DNA of 33,182 bases from Bacteroidia bacterium (lineage in GTDB: Bacteria > Bacteroidota > Bacteroidia > Chitinophagales > UBA2359), in assembly GCA_030427245.1 (NCBI GenBank), contig JAUHXA010000076.1, positions 1 through 33,182 on the forward strand, in the 5' to 3' direction. This document shows positions 15,887-22,849 of the stretch, piece after piece; the stretch's first letter is position 1; the number at the start of each line of letters is the position of its first letter. A program made the position numbers and the translations under genes. The notes beneath the pieces were generated by a model that ran no database searches, was not told the DNA's origin, and worked only from the letters and a program-made list of their open reading frames with translations.

Positions 15887-16195
15887 ATGTTCGTAATAGT
15901 AGAAATAGCTGGTCAACAATTTAAAGTTCAAGAAGGACAAGAAATATTTGTTAACCGCTTAGATGCTGAAGAAGGTGCATCTGTAGATTTTGATAAAGTG
16001 CTACTCACCTCTGATGGAGATGATGTAAGCATTGGATTACCACTAGTAAGTGGAGCAAGTGTTTCCGCTACCGTTTTGGAACATTTGAAAGGCGATAAAG
16101 TTATCGTCTTCAAAAAGAAAAGACGTAAAGGGTATAAAGTTAAGAATGGACATCGTTCTTACCTTACCAAGTTGAAAATCAATAGTATTGGTTAG
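15887..16195 (+). CDS. rplU: 50S ribosomal protein L21
   Basis: Large-subunit ribosomal protein that binds 23S rRNA, 102 residues, the normal length. The N-terminus MFVIVEIAGQQFKVQEGQEIFVNRL and the C-terminal basic block FKKKRRKGYKVKNGHRSYLTKLKI are diagnostic. The frame can be extended to a TTG at 15863, but that TTG is inside the -7 promoter box, so the ATG at 15887 is the start. rpmA follows 63 bases downstream on the same strand, the usual L21-L27 pair. Confidence 0.97.
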   Translation: MFVIVEIAGQQFKVQEGQEIFVNRLDAEEGASVDFDKVLLTSDGDDVSIGLPLVSGASVSATVLEHLKGDKVIVFKKKRRKGYKVKNGHRSYLTKLKINSIG

Positions 16196-16258
16196 GATTT
16201 GGTATTCCCAGTAATAGAAACAATTAGTAAACCATAGATTTTTTAAAATAATTTTGTC

Positions 16259-16675
16259 ATGGCTCATAAGAAAGGTCAAGGTAGTAGTAAAAACGGACGG
16301 GACTCACAAAGTAAACGACTTGGAGTTAAAATATATGGTGGGCAAGTAGCCATTGCAGGCAACATTATTGTTCGTCAAAGAGGCACAAAATTCCACCCAG
16401 GTAAAGGTGTTGGAATAGGTAGAGACCACACTATTTTTGCGACCACAGAAGGAGTAGTTACTTTTGAAAAAAGACGGCAAAATCGTACTTTTATCTCCGT
16501 ACTTCCTTTTGAAGAAGAAGAAGTCACTATTGACACTCCGAGCGTCAAAACTGCAACTGCGGAAATGCCTGAAGCTACTTCAAGTGAAGCAAGCGTAGAG
16601 GACGCAGATGAAGACAATTCTACCAACACATCAGGAGAAAAACCTGAACCTGCTGTTGGTAATGAAGCAGAGTAG
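16259..16675 (+). CDS. rpmA: 50S ribosomal protein L27 with acidic C-terminal extension
   Basis: Ribosomal protein whose N-terminus reaches the peptidyl-transferase centre. Residues 1-85 are typical L27 ([28 protein letters not shown]..., then [20 protein letters not shown]). It starts directly MAHKKG, without the cleaved N-terminal extension of Firmicutes. Residues ~86-138 form an unusual tail rich in Glu, Asp, Ser and Thr, with almost no basic or hydrophobic content and presumably disordered. Most L27 proteins end near residue 85-90. A strong hairpin follows the stop codon. Confidence 0.96.
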   Translation: MAHKKGQGSSKNGRDSQSKRLGVKIYGGQVAIAGNIIVRQRGTKFHPGKGVGIGRDHTIFATTEGVVTFEKRRQNRTFISVLPFEEEEVTIDTPSVKTATAEMPEATSSEASVEDADEDNSTNTSGEKPEPAVGNEAE

Positions 16676-16704
16676 AATTTAACTATAAAATTAATTCTAA
16701 ATAT

Positions 16705-16744
16705 TTAACCCCAAAATAATAAATCATTATTGTTTTGGGGTTAA
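16705..16744 (+). terminator. Terminator after rplU-rpmA
   Basis: TTAACCCCAAAA (16705-16716) and TTTTGGGGTTAA (16733-16744) make a perfect 12 bp stem; the loop can extend pairing with AATAA/TTATT. The U-tract after it is weak (GTGCGTTTGGGT), but stem strength and location 30 bases after the stop codon support a terminator. Confidence 0.7.
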
Positions 16745-16886
16745 GTGCGTTTGGGTAAATCTATTCAAATAAAAAACCAATTGGAGTGAACAAAGTTCCA
16801 TTTTTGGCATTTATATACAAATTGTACTAATTTTATTGTTTTTCTATCATCTAACAAAGAAAGACAGCTCTTTTATAAAAAAAATA

Positions 16887-17303
16887 ATGAATACAATAAA
16901 CGACATATATGAATGGATGGAATTGTACTTACTTGAAAAATTGGATGAAGAAGAAAGCGAGCGTTTTGAAAAAAAATTGAATTCAAGTAAGGAATTCGCC
17001 GAAGATTTTCGAGCAATGGAAATAGAGATGTACGAAGAGGGAAGGCTACCGACTACTCGTAAAAAAATGTTTGAAGAAAGATTGAAAAATGATGCAGAAC
17101 TAGCGAATGAGCTTGCTTTGCACATAGCCACATTCGAAATTATCAATTTACTAGATAATCAAGAAAACATAGAAAATCCTTCTTCATTATCGGATAAGCG
17201 TATATCCTTACCGCAGTATTTGCTTTTTCAAGAAAAGCGGTTGCTAACATTTTTTGAATTTCTACGAAGATGGTTTCAATCTTTTTTCAGAAAATTGCTG
17301 TAA
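16887..17303 (+). CDS. Small protein with tandem anti-sigma-like helical motifs
   Basis: The product is 138 residues from the ATG at 16887; the frame extends to a TTG at 16836 but without support. Two copies of a helical motif common at the N-terminus of Bacteroidota anti-sigma factors are visible. The first is 'MELYLLEKLDEEESERFEKK' followed by LNSSKEFAEDF (~10-45); the second is EEGRLPTTRKKMFEERLKNDAELANEL (~50-78). The usual zinc-binding HxxxCxxC is absent, and so is a clear transmembrane helix. The C-terminus (~110-138) is aromatic and basic (LTFFEFLRRWFQSFFRKLL), amphipathic enough to touch a membrane. It is probably a regulatory or interaction protein, but no sigma-factor gene is adjacent. 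It converges on dnaJ, with 14 bases between the ends. Confidence 0.6.
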   Translation: MNTINDIYEWMELYLLEKLDEEESERFEKKLNSSKEFAEDFRAMEIEMYEEGRLPTTRKKMFEERLKNDAELANELALHIATFEIINLLDNQENIENPSSLSDKRISLPQYLLFQEKRLLTFFEFLRRWFQSFFRKLL

Positions 17304-17317
17304 CCCAAAAATAGCTA

Positions 17318-18469
17318 TTAATTGAAATAATCTCTCATTTTATCAAAGAAATTCTTATCTCCCTTACCTGGATTTGGCTGAAAATTAGGTGAATTACGAA
17401 GTTTCTCTAAAGCATTTTTTTCGGATACACTCAGATTTTTAGGTATCCAAACATTCACCTCTACCAATTGATCCCCCGTTCCATAAGAATTTACCGAAGG
17501 AACTCCCTTTCCTTTGAGTCGGAAAATTTTGCCTGAAGGAGTACCGGGTGGAATTTTGATTTTTGCTTTGTTGTTAATCGTTGGAATTTCTACAGTCGTT
17601 CCCAATGTTGCATCAATAAAACTAATGTGCAAAGCGTAAATCACATCATTTCCTTCTCTTTGAAGGTGTTCGTGTGGAATTTCTTCAATGCCAATAATCA
17701 AATCACCCGCAGAACCACCTCTCTCGCCTGCATTTCCTTTCCCCGTCATAGATAACTGAATTCCTTCACTTACCCCCGCAGGAATGTCAATATTGATGGT
17801 CTCTTCTCCATAAACCCGACCATCTCCTTTGCAGGATCCACATTTATTGGTAATCATTTTGCCCGAACCTTGACAACTCGGACAAGTAGTAGTGGTCTGC
17901 ATCTGCCCTAAGAAAGTATTGGTAACTTGTCGAACAGCTCCCATACCATTACAGGTTGTACAAGTCGAAAATGCGCTACCGTCTTTTGCTCCCGTTCCAG
18001 AACAGGTATCGCAGCCCACATATTTGGGAACTTTTATCTTTTTTTGTGTTCCTTGAGCAATCTCTTCCAATGACAATTTTACTCGTACCCGCAAATTCGT
18101 GCCTCTACGGCCCGTACCTCTCTGTTGTCGAGAACCTCCTCTTGCCCGACCACCGCTAAAAATGTCTCCAAAAATATCTCCGAAATTCTCAAAAATATCT
18201 TCAATATTCATTCCTCCTCCGCTAAATCCGCCACCAGGGCCACCCTTCACACCTGCATGTCCAAAGCGGTCATACCTTGCTCGTTTTTCCTTGTTGCTCA
18301 GCACCTCATAAGCTTCTGCTGCCTCCTTAAATTTCGCCTCTGATGCCGCATCTCCAGGATTTCTATCAGGGTGAAACTTGAGCGCTACCTTTCGGTAAGC
18401 TTTTTTGATTTCGTCCTCACTAGCAGTTTTTGAAACACCTAATATTTCGTAAAAATCTCGCTTTGCCAT
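17318..18469 (-). CDS. dnaJ: Chaperone protein DnaJ (Hsp40)
   Basis: Co-chaperone that delivers unfolded proteins to DnaK and stimulates its ATPase; cytoplasmic; 383 residues, normal length. J domain ~1-70 with the HPD motif in [10 protein letters not shown], then a Gly/Phe-rich region (~75-115), then four CxxCxGxG zinc modules ([32 protein letters not shown]) at ~155-220, then the C-terminal substrate-binding domain. All features of a class-I (type A) DnaJ are intact. It follows grpE by 71 bases on the same strand, and the pair is probably one operon. dnaK is not in the window. Confidence 0.98.
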   Translation of the reverse strand: MAKRDFYEILGVSKTASEDEIKKAYRKVALKFHPDRNPGDAASEAKFKEAAEAYEVLSNKEKRARYDRFGHAGVKGGPGGGFSGGGMNIEDIFENFGDIFGDIFSGGRARGGSRQQRGTGRRGTNLRVRVKLSLEEIAQGTQKKIKVPKYVGCDTCSGTGAKDGSAFSTCTTCNGMGAVRQVTNTFLGQMQTTTTCPSCQGSGKMITNKCGSCKGDGRVYGEETINIDIPAGVSEGIQLSMTGKGNAGERGGSAGDLIIGIEEIPHEHLQREGNDVIYALHISFIDATLGTTVEIPTINNKAKIKIPPGTPSGKIFRLKGKGVPSVNSYGTGDQLVEVNVWIPKNLSVSEKNALEKLRNSPNFQPNPGKGDKNFFDKMRDYFN

Positions 18470-18540
18470 TGTAATAAATTGAATTGCCTTTTTTGAATCT
18501 GAACTTTTTACTTATTTTTTCCGCCTCTTAGAATATCTAG

Positions 18541-19185
18541 TCATTTACCCACCACTACCTTGGCATAGCGGATAATTTTGTCGTTCAAATAATATCCTTT
18601 CTCTAAAACGTCAATTATTTTCCCTTGCAAATCAGGACTAGGAGCAGGAATCTCTGTCAAAGCTTCATGATATTCAGGATCAAACTCTTTTCCTTCACAT
18701 TCCATCACCTCCAATCCTTTCTGATCAAGCGTGCTTTTGAATTTGTTGTAAATCAACTCAAAACCCTTCAATGCCTCTTTTGCAGATTCATCCGTTACCT
18801 TATCGCTTGCTTTGAAAGCTCTATCAAAATCATCCAATACAGGTAACATGTTTACAATCACATCTTTACCCGCCGTTTTGATCATGTCTACACGCTCACG
18901 AGAAGTTCTACGCTTGTAATTTTCAAATTCAGCAGCCAATCGCATAAATTTATCTTTCCATTGTGCCGTTTCTTCCTGTGCTTGTGCCATTTTTTGTTCA
19001 ACATTAAGCCCTTCAGCCGACTCTTTGTCAGTTTTTTCTGTTTCAGCCTCCATTGCAGCATCCCCATCTTCCATATCTTCAAGAACTTCTTCTACATCAG
19101 AATCGGCAAATACCTGATCTACAATCTTTTTAGCCTCTTTTTCAGCCATTTCTTGAATCTTCACCTCTATATTTTTTTTACTCAT
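18541..19185 (-). CDS. grpE: Nucleotide exchange factor GrpE
   Basis: Releases ADP from DnaK; cytoplasmic homodimer; 214 residues. An acidic, disordered N-terminus (~1-65) is followed by a long coiled coil (~65-115: 'QWKDKFMRLAAEFENYKRRT') and the C-terminal beta-rich head (EGKEFDPEYHEALTEIPAPSPDLQGKIIDVLEKGYYLNDKIIRYAKVVVGK), which carries the family signature. It is upstream of dnaJ on the same strand. I see no clear TAnnTTTG promoter or CIRCE-type operator before it, so its heat-shock control is unknown. Confidence 0.97.
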   Translation of the reverse strand: MSKKNIEVKIQEMAEKEAKKIVDQVFADSDVEEVLEDMEDGDAAMEAETEKTDKESAEGLNVEQKMAQAQEETAQWKDKFMRLAAEFENYKRRTSRERVDMIKTAGKDVIVNMLPVLDDFDRAFKASDKVTDESAKEALKGFELIYNKFKSTLDQKGLEVMECEGKEFDPEYHEALTEIPAPSPDLQGKIIDVLEKGYYLNDKIIRYAKVVVGK

Positions 19186-19363
19186 CGTCTCATTTAATTT
19201 TTTGCCTGTCGAATATCACTCATATTAACCAAAAAGTTTGCCAATGGAAATTATCCGACAAATTGGCAGATACCTACAAAAATTACTGTCGTTATTTATT
19301 TTTTGAAGTGAGAAAAGTGAAAACAAAAATATTTCCATTATTTCCCCACAACCCCCAACTCGC

Positions 19364-19885
19364 CTAATTCATCCTTCGCTTCAATTCATAGTCCATCCAA
19401 GCAAATGTTTGGTCTCTTCCAATAATAATTCCTCGCTCATCAACCAAAAAATAAGCAGGAATCTCTTCAAACTGAAACTCTACCAAATACTTAGAGGTAA
19501 ATGCAGTCGTGTCAATCAGTTGGTATTTCCAGCTCGGTTGCTTTCGTTTCAATACTTTTTCCCATGTTTCACGTTTCTCATCCAATGAAACACTAAGAAT
19601 TTCAAAACCTTCTGCACTACCAATTTGAGCGTTTTTGTATTTTTGATAAAGCTTTTCCATATCGGGAAATGCCTTTATACAAGGTTTGCACCAAGAAGCC
19701 CAAAAATCGACCAAAACTATTTTGTTCTCAATAGAGGCCAATGAAATAGTATTCCCTTGTTGGTCTATACCTTCAATATTGGGCATTTTCGCTCCATTTA
19801 TCAGCCTTTCGGATTGCGTATCAAAATTACATTGAAGGAGAAAAGCCGTTAAACACACTACAATAACCCACAAATACGATTTCAT
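19364..19885 (-). CDS. TlpA-type thioredoxin-fold lipoprotein
   Basis: Probable periplasmic thiol-disulphide oxidoreductase of the TlpA/ResA type, 173 residues. The signal sequence ends in a Cys after a hydrophobic run (TAFLLQC, C19), suggesting a lipoprotein. The thioredoxin fold shows the active site WCKPC (C66, C69) in VDFWASWCKPCIKAF, and the cis-Pro in FEEIPAYFLVD. Such proteins reduce or oxidise exported thiols, for example in cytochrome c maturation; the partner is unknown here. It is divergent from the XRE gene at 20065. A -7-like TAATTTTG is at 19956-19963 on the minus strand, without a good -33 box. Confidence 0.88.
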   Translation of the reverse strand: MKSYLWVIVVCLTAFLLQCNFDTQSERLINGAKMPNIEGIDQQGNTISLASIENKIVLVDFWASWCKPCIKAFPDMEKLYQKYKNAQIGSAEGFEILSVSLDEKRETWEKVLKRKQPSWKYQLIDTTAFTSKYLVEFQFEEIPAYFLVDERGIIIGRDQTFAWMDYELKRRMN

Positions 19886-20027
19886 TTACATTAATCAATG
19901 GTGAATAAATATACTTTTGAATCAGCAAGCACATATTTTTGCTATTTTGTTGGTGCAAAATTAAGATAATATTCAATGCTTTCAATCATTTATCGGAAGA
20001 TCTGGAAGGGAAATGACTGTGTGAGTT

Positions 20028-20057
20028 TTGTTGAATGGATATTTAGTAATATATTTG
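20028..20057 (+). promoter_or_regulatory. Promoter of the RM cassette, near-leaderless
   Basis: TTG (20028-20030), a 19-base spacer and TATATTTG (20050-20057) fit the consensus. The predicted start (~20062-20064) is practically at the ATG (20065). GACTGTGTGAGT (20015-20026) just upstream resembles the GACT...AGTC half-sites bound by RM controller proteins, but is imperfect. Confidence 0.6.
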
Positions 20058-20064
20058 CCAAATA

Positions 20065-20385
20065 ATGTCAAGACAAAATAAAGAAATGACAATATTCGGA
20101 GATAGAATTAGGAAATTAAGACAATCCAAATGCCTCAAACTAAGGGAATTGGCTGCAAGTTTAGATATCGATTCTGCTACTCTAAGTAAAATTGAAAGAG
20201 GAAAAAGAAATGCTTCTAAAAATCAGGTAATCCTTCTTGCAAAAACTCTTAATGAAAATTTATCTGAATTAAAATCCTTATGGCTTGCTAATAAAATTTA
20301 TGAGATTATTGGCGAGGAAGAAGAAGCACTAGCAGCAATTCAAGTGGCAGAAAAAGAAATAAAGTATCAATCAAAACAAAAATAA
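20065..20385 (+). CDS. XRE-family regulator, probable RM controller (C) protein
   Basis: DNA-binding protein of 106 residues. An XRE/Cro-type helix-turn-helix fills residues ~10-65 (FGDRIRKLRQSKCLKLRELA, then ASLDIDSATLSKIERGKRNAS); an acidic, helical tail (~72-106) follows. Small XRE proteins immediately upstream of restriction-modification genes usually act as controller proteins, delaying nuclease expression until the DNA is methylated. Its stop codon overlaps the next ATG by one base (TAATG, 20383-20387), so translation is coupled to the RMS gene. The promoter is almost at the start codon. The role as controller is inferred from context. Confidence 0.8.
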   Translation: MSRQNKEMTIFGDRIRKLRQSKCLKLRELAASLDIDSATLSKIERGKRNASKNQVILLAKTLNENLSELKSLWLANKIYEIIGEEEEALAAIQVAEKEIKYQSKQK

Positions 20386-22814
20386 TGACAAAAAAAACTG
20401 ATAAAATAATTGACTATATTTCTGGCTTAGAAGTACATGCAACCCCAGAAGAAATGGAGGCAGTTCAAGTGTTCTCAAAACAACTTGTTGAAGACTATGG
20501 ATACGATAAAACACAAATTACTACACACCCACAATTTAGAGTAAAATCAAGTCCTTCAGATACAAGGGGTAAATACCCAGTTGACATTGCCGTTTTTAAA
20601 GATAGCAAGAAGAAAGACGATGAGGTTTACATAATTATTGAATGTAAGAAAAAGAACAGAAAAGATGGTAGAGGACAGTTAGAAGATTATTTGAGACTTT
20701 CAAGAGCATCCCTAGGGGTTTGGTTCAATGGCGAAGAAAGACTGTTCTTGAGAAAATTTGAGAAGTCGGGAAAAGTACTATTTGAAGAAATTCCTAACAT
20801 ACCATTAGTAAATCAAAGAGTTGAAGATATTGGTAAATTCAAGAAAAAGGAATTAAGACCAACTCATAACCTTAAAGCAATTTTCAAATCTATAAGAAAT
20901 CACCTAGCTGCAAATACTATCGGTGCTACTCGTGATGAAGTTCTGGCACAGCAATTAATAAACCTAATATTCTGTAAACTATATGATGAAAAATTTACTC
21001 TCCCAAATGAGAATGTAAGATTTCGAGCGGGAGTTGATGAATCGCCAAAAGAAATTGAAAAAAGGATAAAAAATTTATTCAACGAAGTAAAGAAAAATCA
21101 GAAAGAAGTTTTTGCGGAGGAAGATAAAATCACATTAGACACCAATTCTATTGTTTATGTCATTGGCGAACTTCAAAATTATTCTTTAATGAATAGTGAA
21201 AGGGATGTAGTAGCCGATGCTTTCGAAACATTTATTGGACATGCACTAAAAGGAGGTCAGGGTCAATTTTTTACGCCAAGAAACGTAGTGAAAATGATTG
21301 TTGACATTTTGAATCCTAGTGAAAAAGATAGAGTCATTGATCCTGCTTGTGGAAGTGGTGGTTTTCTTATCGAATCCTTAAAGCATGTTTGGGCTGAATC
21401 TGAGGAAAAATATAAGCAGTTGGAATGGAGTCAAGCCCAAATAGAGAAGAAAAAGATAGAGACAGCAACAAATAATTTTAGAGGAATTGATAAAGATTAT
21501 TTTTTAAGTAAGGTTGCAAAAGCTTATATGAATTTAGTGGGTGATGGTACAACAGGGATATTTTGTGAAGACAGTTTGGAAAACCCAAGCAACTGGTCTC
21601 AAGAAACTCAAACCAAAATCAAAATGGGCGAATTCGATATACTAATAACCAATCCTCCATTTGGTGCTAAAATTCCTGTAACTGGAGAGGCTAAAATAAA
21701 ACAATTCGATTTTGGATATAAATATAAATTTGATAAAAAAAGCAAAAAATGGATTAAAACCAATAAATTAAAAACAAGGGAGGAACCCCAAGTTTTATTT
21801 ATCGAAAGATGTTTGAATTTGTTAAAGGATGGTGGTAAAATGGCAATGGTTCTTCCAAGTGGAATTTTAGGAAATGAAAGAGGAAAATATTTGAGAGAAT
21901 ATATTTTGGAGAAAGGAAATTTGTTTGCGATTGTTGAATTACCATTTGAAACTTTTAGTCCTAACGTTACAATCAACACAAGTGTCCTATTCATCCAAAA
22001 GGGAAAGAGTATAAAACAAAAAGATTTATTCATTTCGATAAATGAATATTGCGGACACGATAAAAAAGGACGACCAATTGACCAAGATGATATTCCCCTT
22101 GTAGCTTCAATATATAAATCTAAAAAAACTAATTCAAACAATTTTTTCATTAATCCTGCTTTATTAGAGCATAGTTTTATAGCAAAAAGGTATTTACAGA
22201 AATATGTTGATAACCTCGAAGTTTTAAAAAAGAGTAAATACCCATTGGTTACCTTGGGTTCATTGATAAAAACGGTTCACAATGGCGCAAACATTGACGA
22301 TGCTTCAATATATGTAGAACAGGGAGAAGGCATTCCTTACATACTTGTAAAAACAATTACTAAAGAAGGAATTAACTTTGAAAATCTAAAGTACATTAGA
22401 AAAGATTTGATTACCAATAAAGATGTTCTAAAAAATACTGTTTCGGAAGAAACAATAGTCATGACTAGGGCAGGCAATGCGGGAATTTCAGCTAATATCC
22501 CACCAGATTTAGTGAATGGTATTGCATCGGGTTTTTTAATTAATATTCATGTTAACTTAAAAAAAGTCAATCAATATTATTTAGTATCCTTTTTGAACTC
22601 AAAATTTGGGCAACTTCAGTTAGAAAGAATATCAAGTGGTTCGATATTACAAAGTATTCGTTCCTCAGATTTAAAGCAAATTATGATTGTCTTACCTCCT
22701 TTAGAGATTCAGAATAAAATTGGAGACAAAACTAAAAAGGCTGTTTATGCGAAAGCTGAAACAAGAGCGAAAATAAAAAATGCCGATAGTGACATTGCAT
22801 CTTTGATGAAGTAA
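20385..22814 (+). CDS. Single-chain restriction-modification protein (HsdR_N nuclease, N6-MTase, TRD)
   Basis: Protein of 809 residues joining three activities, as in type IIG or single-chain type I-like enzymes. Residues ~1-130 are an HsdR-N-type PD-(D/E)XK nuclease: D67 (PVDIAV), E86-x-K88 (IIIECKKKN) and the QxxxY motif Q98/Y102 (GRGQLEDYL). Residues ~150-600 are an HsdM-like adenine methyltransferase: GQGQFFTPRNVV, SAM motif I D319PACGSGGF, catalytic N423PPF. Residues ~615-809 hold one target-recognition domain of HsdS type and a final coiled coil (PPLEIQNKIGDKTKKAVYAKAE). It should methylate and cut at one site; the sequence recognised is unknown. A and T-rich codons (AAA, AAT, ATA) seem commoner than in neighbours, suggesting acquisition. 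No frameshift is seen. The next gene starts 35 bases on. Confidence 0.9.
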   Translation: MTKKTDKIIDYISGLEVHATPEEMEAVQVFSKQLVEDYGYDKTQITTHPQFRVKSSPSDTRGKYPVDIAVFKDSKKKDDEVYIIIECKKKNRKDGRGQLEDYLRLSRASLGVWFNGEERLFLRKFEKSGKVLFEEIPNIPLVNQRVEDIGKFKKKELRPTHNLKAIFKSIRNHLAANTIGATRDEVLAQQLINLIFCKLYDEKFTLPNENVRFRAGVDESPKEIEKRIKNLFNEVKKNQKEVFAEEDKITLDTNSIVYVIGELQNYSLMNSERDVVADAFETFIGHALKGGQGQFFTPRNVVKMIVDILNPSEKDRVIDPACGSGGFLIESLKHVWAESEEKYKQLEWSQAQIEKKKIETATNNFRGIDKDYFLSKVAKAYMNLVGDGTTGIFCEDSLENPSNWSQETQTKIKMGEFDILITNPPFGAKIPVTGEAKIKQFDFGYKYKFDKKSKKWIKTNKLKTREEPQVLFIERCLNLLKDGGKMAMVLPSGILGNERGKYLREYILEKGNLFAIVELPFETFSPNVTINTSVLFIQKGKSIKQKDLFISINEYCGHDKKGRPIDQDDIPLVASIYKSKKTNSNNFFINPALLEHSFIAKRYLQKYVDNLEVLKKSKYPLVTLGSLIKTVHNGANIDDASIYVEQGEGIPYILVKTITKEGINFENLKYIRKDLITNKDVLKNTVSEETIVMTRAGNAGISANIPPDLVNGIASGFLINIHVNLKKVNQYYLVSFLNSKFGQLQLERISSGSILQSIRSSDLKQIMIVLPPLEIQNKIGDKTKKAVYAKAETRAKIKNADSDIASLMK

Positions 22815-22849
22815 TTCAAAATCATCCCCTTTTTAACCCATCCAGCAAC

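Noticed and set aside
21608-22150. 180-codon minus-strand frame inside the RMS gene
   Set aside because: Lies opposite the catalytic NPPF region of the methylase; shadow of a conserved gene.
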